Source: Tessaracoccus aquimaris
GTDB lineage: Bacteria > Actinomycetota > Actinomycetes > Propionibacteriales > Propionibacteriaceae
NCBI RefSeq assembly: GCF_001997345.1
Contig: NZ_CP019606.1
Span: 620,001-684,000, forward strand
DNA length: 64,000 bases
Direction of reading: 5' to 3'
In this document: piece after piece, positions 51,489 to 61,238 of the stretch
Layout of the letters: each line of letters begins with the position of its first letter
Numbering within the stretch: the stretch's first letter is position 1
The notes under the pieces: model-generated
Database searches by the model: none
Told to the model about the DNA's origin: nothing
Seen by the model: the letters and a program-made list of their open reading frames with translations, nothing else
Made by a program: the position numbers and the translations under genes

Positions 51489-53163
51489 TGCTCACCACCC
51501 TGCGGCTCACCGCCTTCGGCGTGGTCGACGGGGCCGAGCTGGAACTCGGGCCCGGCCTGACGGCGCTCACCGGTGAGACCGGAGCGGGCAAGACCATGAT
51601 CGTGTCCGGGCTCGGCCATCTGCTAGGCGCCCGCGCCGACGCGGGCATCGTGCGGCGCGGCGCTGACAAGGCCGTCGTCGAGGGCCGCTGGGCCGTCGAC
51701 GACCGGGTCGCCGGGCGCGTCGGCGACGCGGGAGGAGACGTCGAGGACGGCGAACTGATCACCCTGCGCCAGGTCGGCGCCAACGGCCGCTCACGGGCGG
51801 TCGTCGGGGAGCGGGCGTGCCCGTCTCGACGCTCGGCGAGCTGCTCAGCGACATCGCCACCATCCACGGCCAATCGGGCCAGATGCGGCTCTCCACCCCA
51901 GAGCGGCAGCGCGAACTCCTCGACGCCCGCGCCCGGCCCGCCGAACTGCCGCGCTACCTCGAGAACTTCGCCGAACGGCGCGCCGCGGCCGCCGAGCTGG
52001 CCCGGCTCGAGTCAGAGGCGATGGCACGGGCCCGCGAGGCCGACATGCTGCGCTTCGGCCTCGACGAGATCGCCGCCGTCGCGCCCCAGCCGGGCGAGGA
52101 CGACGCGCTGGGGGCCGAGCAGGCCAAGCTGATGGACCTCGACGAGCTGCGCCGCCTCGCAGGTGGGGCCCACGAGGCCCTGAGCGGCAGCGAGACCGAC
52201 TACGACGCGCCGAGCGTCGTCTCCCTTGTCGGCACCGCCCGCAAGCTGCTGGGCGAACTCGCCGACCGCGACGAGGCGGCACGGGAGCTCTCCTCCCGCG
52301 CCACCGAGCTCGGGATGCTCGCCACCGACCTCGCCGCCGACGTCGCGGGGTACGTCGACGACCTGATCGCCGACCCGCTGCGCCTCGAGGCCGTCGGGGA
52401 ACGCCGCCAGCAACTGGCAGGGCTGACCCGCAAGTACGGGGCGAGCATCGACGAGGTGCTCTCCTGGTCCGAGTCCTCCGCCGCGCGGCTCGCCGACCTC
52501 GACGGCAGCGACGAGCGGATCGGGGTGCTGCGCCACCGGACCGCCGAACTCGACGACCTGCTCGCGGCCGACGCCGCCGCCATCTCCGCGGCGAGGCACC
52601 GGGCCGCCGACGAGCTTGGCACCGCCGTGAAGGTCGAACTGGCCGCCCTTGCCATGCCGCACGCCGAGCTGCGCTTCGACGTCAGCGACGCGCCCATCGG
52701 CCCGCACGGCGCCGACCGGATCGAACTGCTGTTCTCCGCCAACCCCGGCTCCGACCCCGCCCCGCTGGGCAAGGTCGCCTCGGGAGGCGAACTGTCCCGA
52801 GTCCGGCTCGCCCTCGAGGTGATCCTGGCCGAGGGCGAACGCGGCCACACCTTCGTCTTCGACGAGGTCGACGCGGGCGTCGGAGGCGCAGTCGGCCTCG
52901 AGATCGGACGGCGGCTGCAGCGGCTCGCCGCCACCAGCCAGGTCATCGTCGTCACGCACCTGGCGCAGGTCGCCGCCTTCGCCGACGCCCACTTCGTCGT
53001 CGCCAAGGCAAGCGACGGCCAGGTCACGACCTCCGGGGTGCGCCGCCTCCGCGACGACGAACGCGAGGTCGAACTGGCCAGGATGATGGGCGGCACCGCC
53101 TCCTCGGAGGCGGGCGTCAGGCACGCCGCCGAACTGCTCGCCGGCTCGCGTCGACGAAAGTGA
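51488..53163 (+). CDS. recN: DNA repair protein RecN, single-base frameshift
   Basis: SMC-like ATPase for double-strand-break repair, about 558 residues if corrected. Walker A LTGETGAGKTMIVSG at residues 27-41; the signature GGELSRVRLALEVI and Walker B TFVFDEVDAGVGG lie near the C-terminus, with coiled-coil between. The frame breaks at about 51808: GTCGTCGGGGAGCGGGCGTG needs one extra G to read VVGGAGVPVSTLGELLSD. The gene lies one base short of a codon multiple. GTG start overlapping nadK. Confidence 0.92.
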
Positions 53164-53216
53164 CCGCGCCACGGCTGTAACACGATGGCAATTTTGCGGG
53201 CGTAGGCTGAAGGTCC

Positions 53217-54856
53217 GTGGATAACTCGAAGGTCACCAAGCACATCTTCGTCACGGGAGGCGTCGTCTCCTCCCTCGGAAAAGGCCTCACGGCCTCCAGC
53301 CTCGGAAACCTGCTCGTGGCGCGCGGACTGCGCGTCACCATGCAGAAACTCGACCCGTACCTCAACGTCGATCCGGGCACCATGAACCCCTTCCAGCACG
53401 GCGAGGTCTTCGTCACCGAGGACGGGGCGGAGACCGATCTCGACATCGGCCACTACGAACGCTTCCTCGACGTCGACCTGAGCCGCGACGCCAACGTCAC
53501 CACCGGCCAGGTCTACTCGACGGTCATCGCCAAGGAACGGCGCGGCGACTTCCTGGGCGACACCGTCCAGGTCATCCCGCACATCACCGGCGAGATCCGC
53601 GACCGGATGCTCGCCCTCGACAAGGACGTCGACATCGTGATCCACGAGATCGGCGGCACGGTCGGAGACATCGAGTCGCTGCCCTTCCTGGAGGCCGCCC
53701 GCCAGGTCCGACACGAGATCGGCCGCGAACACGTCTTCTTCCTGCACGTGTCGCTGGTGCCATACATCAAGCCGTCCGGCGAGATGAAGACCAAGCCGAC
53801 GCAGCACTCGGTCGCGGCGCTGCGTCAGGTCGGCATCCAGCCCGACGCCATCGTGTGTCGCGCCGAACGGGAGGTCAGCGCCTCCCTGAAGCGCAAGATC
53901 GCCATGATGTGTGACGTCGACACCGAGGCGGTCGTCTCCTGCGCCGACGCGCCGAGCATCTACGCCATCCCGAAGGTGCTGCACGCCGAGGGCTCGACGC
54001 GTACGTGGTGCGCCGCCTCGGGGTGCCGTTCCGCGACGTCAACTGGGCCAGTTGGGACGACCTGCTCGACCGCGTCGACTACCCGCGCCACCAGGTCACC
54101 GTCGCCCTCGTCGGTAAGTACATCGACCTGCCGGATGCCTACCTTTCGGTCTCCGAGGCGCTGCGGGCAGGCGGCTTCGCCAACCACGCCCGCGTCACCT
54201 TGACGTGGGTTCGCTCCGATGACTGCGCCACGCCCGAGGGCGCGGAACGCCACCTGGGCGGGGTGGACGCCATCTGCGTGCCCGGCGGGTTCGGCATCCG
54301 AGGCGTCGAGGGCAAGTTGGGGGCGCTGCGCTACGCCCGCGAGCACGGCATCCCCACCCTCGGCCTGTGCCTCGGGCTGCAGACCATGGTGATCGAGGCC
54401 GCCAGGAACCTCGCTGGCATCGCTGACGCCGCCTCCACCGAGTTCGACCCCGACACCGCCTCCCCGGTGATCGCGACCATGGCGGAGCAGGTCGACATCG
54501 TCGACGGCGGGGGAGACCTCGGCGGCTCGATGCGGCTCGGCTCGTATGAGGCGCGGCTGGTGCCGGGCTCGCAGGTCGCGCTGGCCTACGGCGCCACCGA
54601 GGTGACCGAGCGTCACCGGCACCGTTACGAGGTCAACAACTCCTACCGTGAGGCCCTTGAGGCCGCGGGCCTAGTGATCTCGGGGACCTCTCCTGACGGG
54701 AGCCTCGTCGAGTTCGTCGAACTGCCAGCCGAGACGCACCCCTACTACGTGGCGACCCAGGCCCATCCGGAGCTGAAGTCCCGCCCGACGCGCCCCCACC
54801 CCCTATTCTCGTCACTGATCGCGGCCGCACTGGCCCGCGCGGGAAGGGAGAACTAA
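53217..54856 (+). CDS. pyrG: CTP synthase, single-base frameshift
   Basis: Amination of UTP to CTP; 546 residues when corrected. Synthase domain: [51 protein letters not shown]. Glutaminase domain: GGFGIRG and TLGLCLGLQ with the nucleophile Cys, and HPE near the C-terminus. The frame breaks at about 53994: GAGGGCTCGACGCGTAC should read GAG GGC CTC GAC GCG TAC, so one C is missing. The enzyme is essential in most bacteria, so a sequence error is likely. GTG start 53217. Confidence 0.93.
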
Positions 54857-55483
54857 GTGTTGCGCGCAGACACCCCGATGAGCTGGCCCGTCCTGGACCG
54901 CGAGGTGCTTGCCGAGGGACACGTCTCGACCTTCGTCAACGAGACCATCGAGACCCCCGACGGGCAGCAGATCAAGCGCCAGTACCTCACCCACCCCGGC
55001 GCCGTCGCGGTGGTCGCCTGGCGTGAGGACACCGACGACATCGCGGTGCTTCGCCAGTACCGACACCCCGTTCGCGCCGAACTGGTCGAGATCCCCGCCG
55101 GGCTGCTCGACCTCGACGGCGAGGCCTATGTCGTCGGCGCGCAGCGCGAACTCGCGGAGGAGGTGGCGCTTGCGGCGGAGCGGTGGGACACGCTCGTCGA
55201 CATCTGCACCACGCCGGGCGCCTGCGCCGAGACCCTGAGGGTGTTCCTCGCCCGCGGCATCTCCGAGACCAGCAGGCCGGAGGGCTTCGTGCTGGAGGGG
55301 GAGGAGGCCGCCATGACCTGGGCGTGGGAGCCGCGCGCCGACCTCATCGACGCCGTCCTCCGCGGGGACACGTCCTCTCCGACGCTGGTGGCGGGCGTCC
55401 TCGCCCTCGAGACCGCCCGCCTGGCCGGACGGCTCGACGACCTGCGCCCCGCCGACGCGCCGTGGCTGCTGCGCGAGCGGTGA
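54857..55483 (+). CDS. Nudix hydrolase (ADP-ribose pyrophosphatase-like)
   Basis: 208 residues. The Nudix box reads GLLDLDGEAYVVGAQRELAEE, with the REL-EE core intact; the usual Gly after it is Ala. The LRQYRHPVRAELVEIPAG lead is characteristic of ADP-ribose pyrophosphatases. GTG start right after the pyrG stop; the GTGA overlap with xerD indicates coupling. The pyrG-nudix-xerD order is conserved in Mycobacterium. Confidence 0.9.
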   Translation: MLRADTPMSWPVLDREVLAEGHVSTFVNETIETPDGQQIKRQYLTHPGAVAVVAWREDTDDIAVLRQYRHPVRAELVEIPAGLLDLDGEAYVVGAQRELAEEVALAAERWDTLVDICTTPGACAETLRVFLARGISETSRPEGFVLEGEEAAMTWAWEPRADLIDAVLRGDTSSPTLVAGVLALETARLAGRLDDLRPADAPWLLRER

Positions 55484-56397
55484 CCTCGCCGCTCGCCGCG
55501 GCCGTCACCGACTACCTCAACCACGTCCGGGCCGAGCGGGGCCTCGCGGCCAACACCGTCGCCGCCTACCGGCGCGACCTGGGCCGCTACGTGGAGTTTC
55601 TCGCCGGACGGGGGATCACCAGCGTCGCCGACGTGACAGCGGTGGAGATCACCGAGTTCGTCCGCTCGCTCAGCGCCGAACAGGCGGCGTCATCGGTGGC
55701 GCGCCACGTCGTCAGCGTCCGGAACCTGCACGCCTTCGCCCACGAGGAGGGGCTCAGCCCGGCCAACCCCGCCGCGGACGTGTCGCCGCCGCGGATCGCG
55801 CAGCGGCTGCCCAAGGCGCTGAGCATCGACGAGGTCACGCGGATCCTGGAGGCCCCCGACCGCACGGAGGTCACCGGGCTGCGCGACGCCACCCTGCTCG
55901 AACTGCTCTATGGCACGGGCGCGCGCGTCTCGGAGATTGTCGGCCTTGACGTCGACGAGGTGACCGCCGCCATCGCCGACCCCGACGCTGGGCTCAGACT
56001 GCTCGGCAAGGGAGGCAAGGAACGCATCGTTCCGCTCGGCAGTTACGCCGCGGCTGCCGTGGGGGACTACCTGGTGCGCGCCCGGCCGACCCTCGCGCAA
56101 GCGGCGGCCAGGCACGATCCGGCGCTGCTGCTGAACCAGCGGGGCAGGCGGCTGTCGCGCCAGTCGGCGTGGGCCGTGATGCAGGCCGCCGCCAAGCGCG
56201 CGCGGGTCGACGCGGACGTGTCCCCGCACTCGCTGCGGCACTCGTTCGCAACCCACCTGCTCGACGGCGGTGCCGACCTGCGCGTCGTGCAGGAACTGCT
56301 CGGCCACTCGTCGGTGGCGACCACCCAGATCTACACGCTCGTCACGATCGAGCACCTGCGCGAGGTGCACGCCGCCGCCCATCCGCGCGCCAGGTGA
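55480..56397 (+). CDS. xerD: Tyrosine recombinase XerD
   Basis: 305 residues; resolves chromosome dimers at dif with XerC. N-terminal SAM-like domain (LNHVRAERGLAANTVAAYRR), catalytic Arg in YGTGARVSEIVGLD, HSLRHSFATHLLDGGADLR (His-x-x-Arg), LLGHSS and the nucleophile Tyr in TTQIYTLV. Position after pyrG/nudix and before parA supports XerD rather than XerC. GTG start. Confidence 0.93.
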   Translation: MTSPLAAAVTDYLNHVRAERGLAANTVAAYRRDLGRYVEFLAGRGITSVADVTAVEITEFVRSLSAEQAASSVARHVVSVRNLHAFAHEEGLSPANPAADVSPPRIAQRLPKALSIDEVTRILEAPDRTEVTGLRDATLLELLYGTGARVSEIVGLDVDEVTAAIADPDAGLRLLGKGGKERIVPLGSYAAAAVGDYLVRARPTLAQAAARHDPALLLNQRGRRLSRQSAWAVMQAAAKRARVDADVSPHSLRHSFATHLLDGGADLRVVQELLGHSSVATTQIYTLVTIEHLREVHAAAHPRAR

Positions 56398-56412
56398 CGC
56401 GGGCGATCACCG

Positions 56413-57678
56413 TCAGAACGTGGCGAGGTTCTCCGCAGACTCGTCCCACCGCAGCATCCGGCCGAGCCTGCGCACCGCCTCGTCGGAGCCATCCAACACG
56501 CCGGCCTCAGCCGCCTGCGCGGCCGTGTGGTCGTTGTGCCACAGCAGGGCGAGCGTGTCGACGCCCAACGTGACCTCCGGCTCGGCGTCCGTTGCCTCGG
56601 CACTTCCGAGGCCGCCGGAAGCGGTCAACCGCCAGGTGCCGTCCACGTAGCCCATCCGGTCGACGACGCGAAGCACGATCTCGCCGTCGCCGTCGAAGGC
56701 CCTCCCGTCGACCGCGGCGGGCAGATCGAAGATCCGCAGCCACACCCAGTCGCTGATCCCCGTCACCTTCAACGCCCGCTCGTCGGCAAGCGAGAGGGGC
56801 AGGTGATCCGAGGGGCTCGACAGGTCGTAGGTGAGCGTCTCGATCAGGTCCATCTCGGCGAGCGCTCGCCACAGGGCCCGCTCGACGGGGGCGTCGGGGG
56901 CGCACACCTTGAACACGGTCGCCTGGGGAGCCTCGTCCCAGCCCTTGAACCGGAACACGGCGAAACCGTCCGGCACGCCGTCGGCATCGAAGTGCACGAC
57001 GGCCCGCAGATTCTTCGACGGGCCGGCCTCGTCCGAGTCCCAGGCGCCCGTGTCGACCAGGAAGTGCGCGTGGGTGTGTCCGACGGCGCCGCGATGGCGC
57101 TCCTGGTGTGCCGTGGTGATCCGCTCCCAGTGGTCGGCCAGGAACGACGGCTCGACGAACTCGATCGCCCCGTCCGCGACCTCGACCCCGTCGCGGTACG
57201 CGAAGCGGCGCGTGTCGATGCGCAACTGCTGGCCGCGGGTCGCCGGCGCGAAACCGAACCGTCCGTAGATCGTCGCCTCGCTCGCCGTCAGCACCGCCAC
57301 CGCCATGCCCTGCTCGCGTGCCGCGTCGAGTTGGCGGCGCATCATCTCCTTCAACAGGCCGCGCCTGCGGTGGCTCGGCAGCACCCCGATGGTGTTGACG
57401 ATCAGCGCGGGACGCAGCCCGCGGCCCTGGTTGATGGTGGTCGGCGTGACGTTGAACCCCGCCACCGGTTGCCGACCGTCGAGGCCGGGTCCCTCCGTGG
57501 TGACCATGCCGAGCACCGCGCCGTCCTCACGGCGATGCTTGCGGAACGTTCCGACACCCTCCGGGGTCGCGCGGCCGTCGAGGAAGACGGTGCGGAAGAT
57601 GTTGACGTAGGCCGCCCAGATCGGATCGTCGTCGGCCGTGTCGAGGGCAAGTACGTCGTAACGGTAGGGAGACTGCAT
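56413..57678 (-). CDS. Eis-like N-acetyltransferase
   Basis: 421 residues with the two-GNAT plus sterol-carrier-like C-terminal design of Eis: acetyl-CoA motif IGVLPSHRRRGLLKEMMRRQ, SEATIYGRFGFAPAT, and a C-terminal end (DEAVRRLGRMLRWDESAENL). Mycobacterial Eis acetylates aminoglycosides and peptides; the substrate here is unknown. ATG 57678 was chosen; GTG 57687 is possible. Confidence 0.85.
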   Translation of the reverse strand: MQSPYRYDVLALDTADDDPIWAAYVNIFRTVFLDGRATPEGVGTFRKHRREDGAVLGMVTTEGPGLDGRQPVAGFNVTPTTINQGRGLRPALIVNTIGVLPSHRRRGLLKEMMRRQLDAAREQGMAVAVLTASEATIYGRFGFAPATRGQQLRIDTRRFAYRDGVEVADGAIEFVEPSFLADHWERITTAHQERHRGAVGHTHAHFLVDTGAWDSDEAGPSKNLRAVVHFDADGVPDGFAVFRFKGWDEAPQATVFKVCAPDAPVERALWRALAEMDLIETLTYDLSSPSDHLPLSLADERALKVTGISDWVWLRIFDLPAAVDGRAFDGDGEIVLRVVDRMGYVDGTWRLTASGGLGSAEATDAEPEVTLGVDTLALLWHNDHTAAQAAEAGVLDGSDEAVRRLGRMLRWDESAENLATF

Positions 57679-57797
57679 GCCGCCCACGCTACATGGAGGG
57701 CAGGCGCGCCGGTTGACCGATCGCCGCCGGAACCCCCTTGGGTCGTTCCGGCTTCGGCATACTAGGGTGGTTGCACATCCAGAGGAGGGAAGAGGAC

Positions 57798-58727
57798 GTG
57801 GCAGAAGAAGGGCTGTTCGCTCGGCCGCAGTACGCCGTGCCGGACGCGCCAGCGTCGTCCACGCTCGTCGACACAGGGGAACTCGGCCCGACGGGTCGCC
57901 CCCTGCCGAAGTTTCCGGGCGTGGTGCCCCCCACCCCGGGGCGCGCGCACCACGCCACCATCATCTCGATGTGCAACCAGAAGGGCGGGGTCGGCAAGAC
58001 CACCACGACCATCAACCTGGGTGCTGCGCTCGCGGAACTCGGCTTCAAGGTGCTGCTCGTCGACTTCGACCCGCAGGGCTCCCTCTCGGTCGGCCTCGGC
58101 GTGAACCCGCACACCCTCGAGACCAGCATCTACAACCTGCTGCTCTCGCGCGACCACACCGCCGACGACGTCATCCGGACCACCAGCGTGGATGGCCTCG
58201 ACATCCTGCCGAGCAACATCGACCTGTCGGCCGCCGAGGTGCAACTGGTCAGCGAGGTGGCGCGCGAACAGACGCTGATCCGCGTCCTCAAGCCGCTGCG
58301 CCCCTCGTACGACTACATCCTCATCGACTGCGCGCCCAGCCTTGGCCTGCTCACCATCAACGCGCTCACCGCAAGCGACTACGTCGTGATGCCGCTCGAG
58401 TGCGAGTTCTTCGCCCTGCGCGGCATCGCGCTGCTCACCGACACCATCTCCAAGGTGCAGGACCGGCTCAATCCCGACCTCGAGGTGCTCGGCATCCTCG
58501 GCACCATGTACGACGCAAGGACGCTGCACAGCCGCGAGGTCCTGGAGCGCGTCGTGCAGGCCTTCGGAGACGACGTCTTCCACACCGTGATCCGGCGCAC
58601 CATCAAGTTCCCCGAGACGACGGTGGCGGGCGAGCCGATCACCACCTACGCCTCGGCCTCGCCAGGCGCGGACGCGTACCGCCAACTTGCCCGCGAGGTG
58701 CTGCTGAGGACGACCGACGGTGGCTAA
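57798..58727 (+). CDS. ParA-family ATPase (scpAB-linked)
   Basis: 309 residues. Walker A deviant motif NQKGGVGKTTTTINLGAAL at residues 60-78, VLLVDFDPQGSLS, and YILIDCAPSLGLLTINALTA (Walker B region). The 50-residue N-terminus is disordered. The adjacent small protein and scpAB suggest a chromosome organisation role. GTG start after AGGAGGGAAGAGG. Confidence 0.9.
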   Translation: MAEEGLFARPQYAVPDAPASSTLVDTGELGPTGRPLPKFPGVVPPTPGRAHHATIISMCNQKGGVGKTTTTINLGAALAELGFKVLLVDFDPQGSLSVGLGVNPHTLETSIYNLLLSRDHTADDVIRTTSVDGLDILPSNIDLSAAEVQLVSEVAREQTLIRVLKPLRPSYDYILIDCAPSLGLLTINALTASDYVVMPLECEFFALRGIALLTDTISKVQDRLNPDLEVLGILGTMYDARTLHSREVLERVVQAFGDDVFHTVIRRTIKFPETTVAGEPITTYASASPGADAYRQLAREVLLRTTDGG

Positions 58728-59055
58728 GCGCGCCTCGCTTCCCGGGGCCTCCGAACTGTTCCGGCCCACCAAGCGCGTCCCGACGCCGGAGCCCCCGGCC
58801 GCGACGCCCGAGCCGGCCGCCGTCGACGCGCAGCCGGGCGCGTCGGGTCGGATCAGGCACGATCACAAGATCACCGTCTACTTCTCCGAGGACGAACTGC
58901 TCGCGCTCGAGGACGCCAACCTCGACCTGCGCCGCGCCCACGGGATCAGGGTCGACCGCGGCCGGATCGTGCGGATCGCCGTCGCAGAGGCCCTCGCCGA
59001 CCTGGCAGAGCGCGGCGCCGAGTCGCGGCTGGTGAACGAACTCCGGCAGCAGTGA
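58720..59055 (+). CDS. Small RHH-like partner of the ParA ATPase
   Basis: 111 residues: Pro/Ala-rich N-terminus followed by KITVYFSEDELLALEDANLD, then RRAHGIRVDRGRIVRIAVAE, which fits a ribbon-helix-helix dimer DNA-binding domain. GTG start overlaps parA by eight bases, and the stop overlaps scpA. Possibly the DNA-binding partner of the ParA-like ATPase, in place of a classical ParB; this role is an inference. Confidence 0.75.
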   Translation: MAKRASLPGASELFRPTKRVPTPEPPAATPEPAAVDAQPGASGRIRHDHKITVYFSEDELLALEDANLDLRRAHGIRVDRGRIVRIAVAEALADLAERGAESRLVNELRQQ

Positions 59056-59888
59056 GCCGGACGAAGGCGGCCCCGAAGGAGCCACGCGACTCCGTGGCGG
59101 GCTTCGAGGTGCGCCTCGCCAACTTCGAGGGCCCATTCGACCTCCTCCTCAACCTGATCTCCCGCCGCGAACTCGACATCACCGAGGTCGCGCTGAGCCA
59201 GGTCACCGACGAGTTCATCTCCTACGTCAAGACGGGCGGCGAGCTGTGGGACCTGGAGAAGACCAGCTCGTTCCTGCTCGTCGCCGCGACCCTGCTCGAC
59301 CTCAAGGCCGCGCGGCTGCTCCCCGGCGGAGAGGTCACCGACCCCGAGGACATCGCGGCGCTTGAGGCCCGCGACCTGCTGTTCGCCCGGCTGCTGCAGT
59401 ACCGCGCGTTCAAGCGGCTGGCCGAATGGATCTCCAGCACCATGATCGCGGCCGAGACGACCCACTGGCGCCCGGGCGGGCTCGAGGAACAGTTCCGCGA
59501 CGTGCTGCCGGAGGTCGAACTGAACCTCGGCCCCGAGGACCTGGCGCGGCTCGCGGCCTCCGCCATGACGCCCCGCCCCGCGCCCATCGTCGAACTGTCC
59601 CACCTGCACGGCAGCACCGTCAGCCTCAGCGCAGAGGTCGCCCACATCGCGCAGCGACTCCGCACCGACGGCGCGGCCACCTTCCGCTCCATCGTGGCGG
59701 GCTGCGACACCCTGACCACCGTCGTCCGGTTCCTCGCGGTCCTCGAACTGTTCCGCGCCCAGCAGGTGGCCCTCGAACAGTTGGCGCCGCTGTCGGAGCT
59801 GACCGTTCGCTGGACGGCGGGCGACGACGAGGCCGTGCAGGTCACCGACGACTACGGACCGCAACCCGAACTGCAGGAGGACCCATGA
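59052..59888 (+). CDS. scpA: Segregation and condensation protein A (kleisin)
   Basis: 278 residues. FEVRLANFEGPFDLLLNLI is the family hallmark, continuing with ISRRELDITEVALSQVTDEF. Bridges the SMC heads in the SMC-ScpAB complex. The stop overlaps the scpB start (ATGA). Confidence 0.95.
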   Translation: MSRTKAAPKEPRDSVAGFEVRLANFEGPFDLLLNLISRRELDITEVALSQVTDEFISYVKTGGELWDLEKTSSFLLVAATLLDLKAARLLPGGEVTDPEDIAALEARDLLFARLLQYRAFKRLAEWISSTMIAAETTHWRPGGLEEQFRDVLPEVELNLGPEDLARLAASAMTPRPAPIVELSHLHGSTVSLSAEVAHIAQRLRTDGAATFRSIVAGCDTLTTVVRFLAVLELFRAQQVALEQLAPLSELTVRWTAGDDEAVQVTDDYGPQPELQEDP

Positions 59889-60475
59889 CGATCGGCCCGG
59901 CGCTCGAGGCGATGCTCCTGATGGCGACCGAACCCACCGCGGCAGACGAGTTGGCGGCGGCTCTCGACGTGCCCACGGCAACCGTCGAGGAGGAACTGGC
60001 CAGGATCGCCGACTTCTACGACGGCCACGGGCGCGGGGTGCGGCTGCGCGCCGTCGCCGGAGGCTGGCGGTTCGCGACCGACCCCGCAGTGTCCGACGTC
60101 ATCGAGGCGTGGCTCGTCTCCGACCAGCGCTCCCGGCTGAGCCAGGCGGCGCTGGAGACCCTCTCGGTGATCGCCTACCTGCAGCCCGTCTCGCGCGGCC
60201 GGGTCGCATCGGTGCGCGGCGTCAACGTCGACGGCGTCGTCAAGACGCTGCTGGTGCGCGGCCTCATCCGGGAGGACGGCGAGGACGCCGTCACCGGGGC
60301 CATGACCTTCTCCACCACACCACTGTTCCTGCAGAAACTCGGCGTGAACTCGCTGAAGGAACTGCCCGACTTGGCGCCACTGCTGCCCGACGCCGTAGCC
60401 TTGGAGGCTGAACTGGGGCAGCTCGCGGCCGCCGAGCCCGCCGACGCCCCGGCAGAGGAGGACACCCATGAGTGA
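59885..60475 (+). CDS. scpB: Segregation and condensation protein B
   Basis: 196 residues, winged-helix pairs: ALEAMLLMATEPTAADELAAAL and SQAALETLSVIAYLQPVSRG, then GVNVDGVVKTLLVRGLIRE, the ScpB core. The C-terminus is an acidic tail. Its stop overlaps the rluB start by eight bases. Confidence 0.95.
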   Translation: MTIGPALEAMLLMATEPTAADELAAALDVPTATVEEELARIADFYDGHGRGVRLRAVAGGWRFATDPAVSDVIEAWLVSDQRSRLSQAALETLSVIAYLQPVSRGRVASVRGVNVDGVVKTLLVRGLIREDGEDAVTGAMTFSTTPLFLQKLGVNSLKELPDLAPLLPDAVALEAELGQLAAAEPADAPAEEDTHE

Positions 60476-61205
60476 AGAGGCTGAAGGCATCCGGCTGCAG
60501 AAGGTGCTGGCGTCCGCCGGCATCGCGTCGCGCCGCGCCAGCGAGATCCTGATCGACGAGGGGCGCGTCGAGGTCAACGGCAAGGTCGTCACCGAGCAGG
60601 GCAAGCGCGTCAACCCGGAGACGGACCACATCCGCGTCGACGGGTCGAGGATCCCGCCGCCGCGCCGCCACATGTACCTGGTGCTGAACAAGCCGCGCGG
60701 CGTCGTGTCGACCATGGACGACCCGGAAGGCCGCTCGACGCTGACCGACTACCTGCCCCGCACCAAGGAGCGGCTGTTCCACGTCGGACGCCTCGACACC
60801 GAGACCGAGGGGCTCATCGTCCTGACCAACGACGGCGAGTTCGCGCACCGGCTCGCGCACCCCAGCTACGAGGTGCCAAAGACGTACCACGTGCAGGCCG
60901 CTGGCGTGATGGACAACCGCACCATCAAGCGCCTCGAGAAGGGCGTCACGCTGGAGGACGGCCCCGTCAAGCCCGACAAGGTCAAGCTGATCTCCAGGAG
61001 CCAGAACAAGACGCTGCTCGAGATCACGCTTCACGAGGGACGCAACCGCATCGTGCGGCGCATGATGGACGCCGTCGGGCATCCGGTCGACCGGCTGGCC
61101 CGCACCAGGATCGGCCCGATCCGGCTCGGCGTGCTTCCGGTGGGGGAGACCCGCGAGCTGACCCGAGAGGAACTGGGCGCGCTGCTCGATCTGATCCGGA
61201 TGTGA
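60468..61205 (+). CDS. rluB: Pseudouridine synthase (RluB/RsuA family)
   Basis: 245 residues: N-terminal S4 domain (RLQKVLASAGIASRRASEIL), catalytic motif FHVGRLDTETEGLIVLTNDG containing the nucleophilic Asp, and the C-terminal LHEGRNRIVRRMMDAVGHPV. Probably acts on 23S rRNA. Coupled to scpB, an order common in actinobacteria. Confidence 0.93.
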   Translation: MSEEAEGIRLQKVLASAGIASRRASEILIDEGRVEVNGKVVTEQGKRVNPETDHIRVDGSRIPPPRRHMYLVLNKPRGVVSTMDDPEGRSTLTDYLPRTKERLFHVGRLDTETEGLIVLTNDGEFAHRLAHPSYEVPKTYHVQAAGVMDNRTIKRLEKGVTLEDGPVKPDKVKLISRSQNKTLLEITLHEGRNRIVRRMMDAVGHPVDRLARTRIGPIRLGVLPVGETRELTREELGALLDLIRM

Positions 61206-61238
61206 GGGCCTTGCCACGCTCGGCTACCATTTTCTTTC

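Noticed and set aside
51488..54856. recN and pyrG as pseudogenes
   Set aside because: Each is broken by only one missing base beside a short G/C run, with full motifs on both sides; the same flaw appears in four other genes, so error is likelier than decay.
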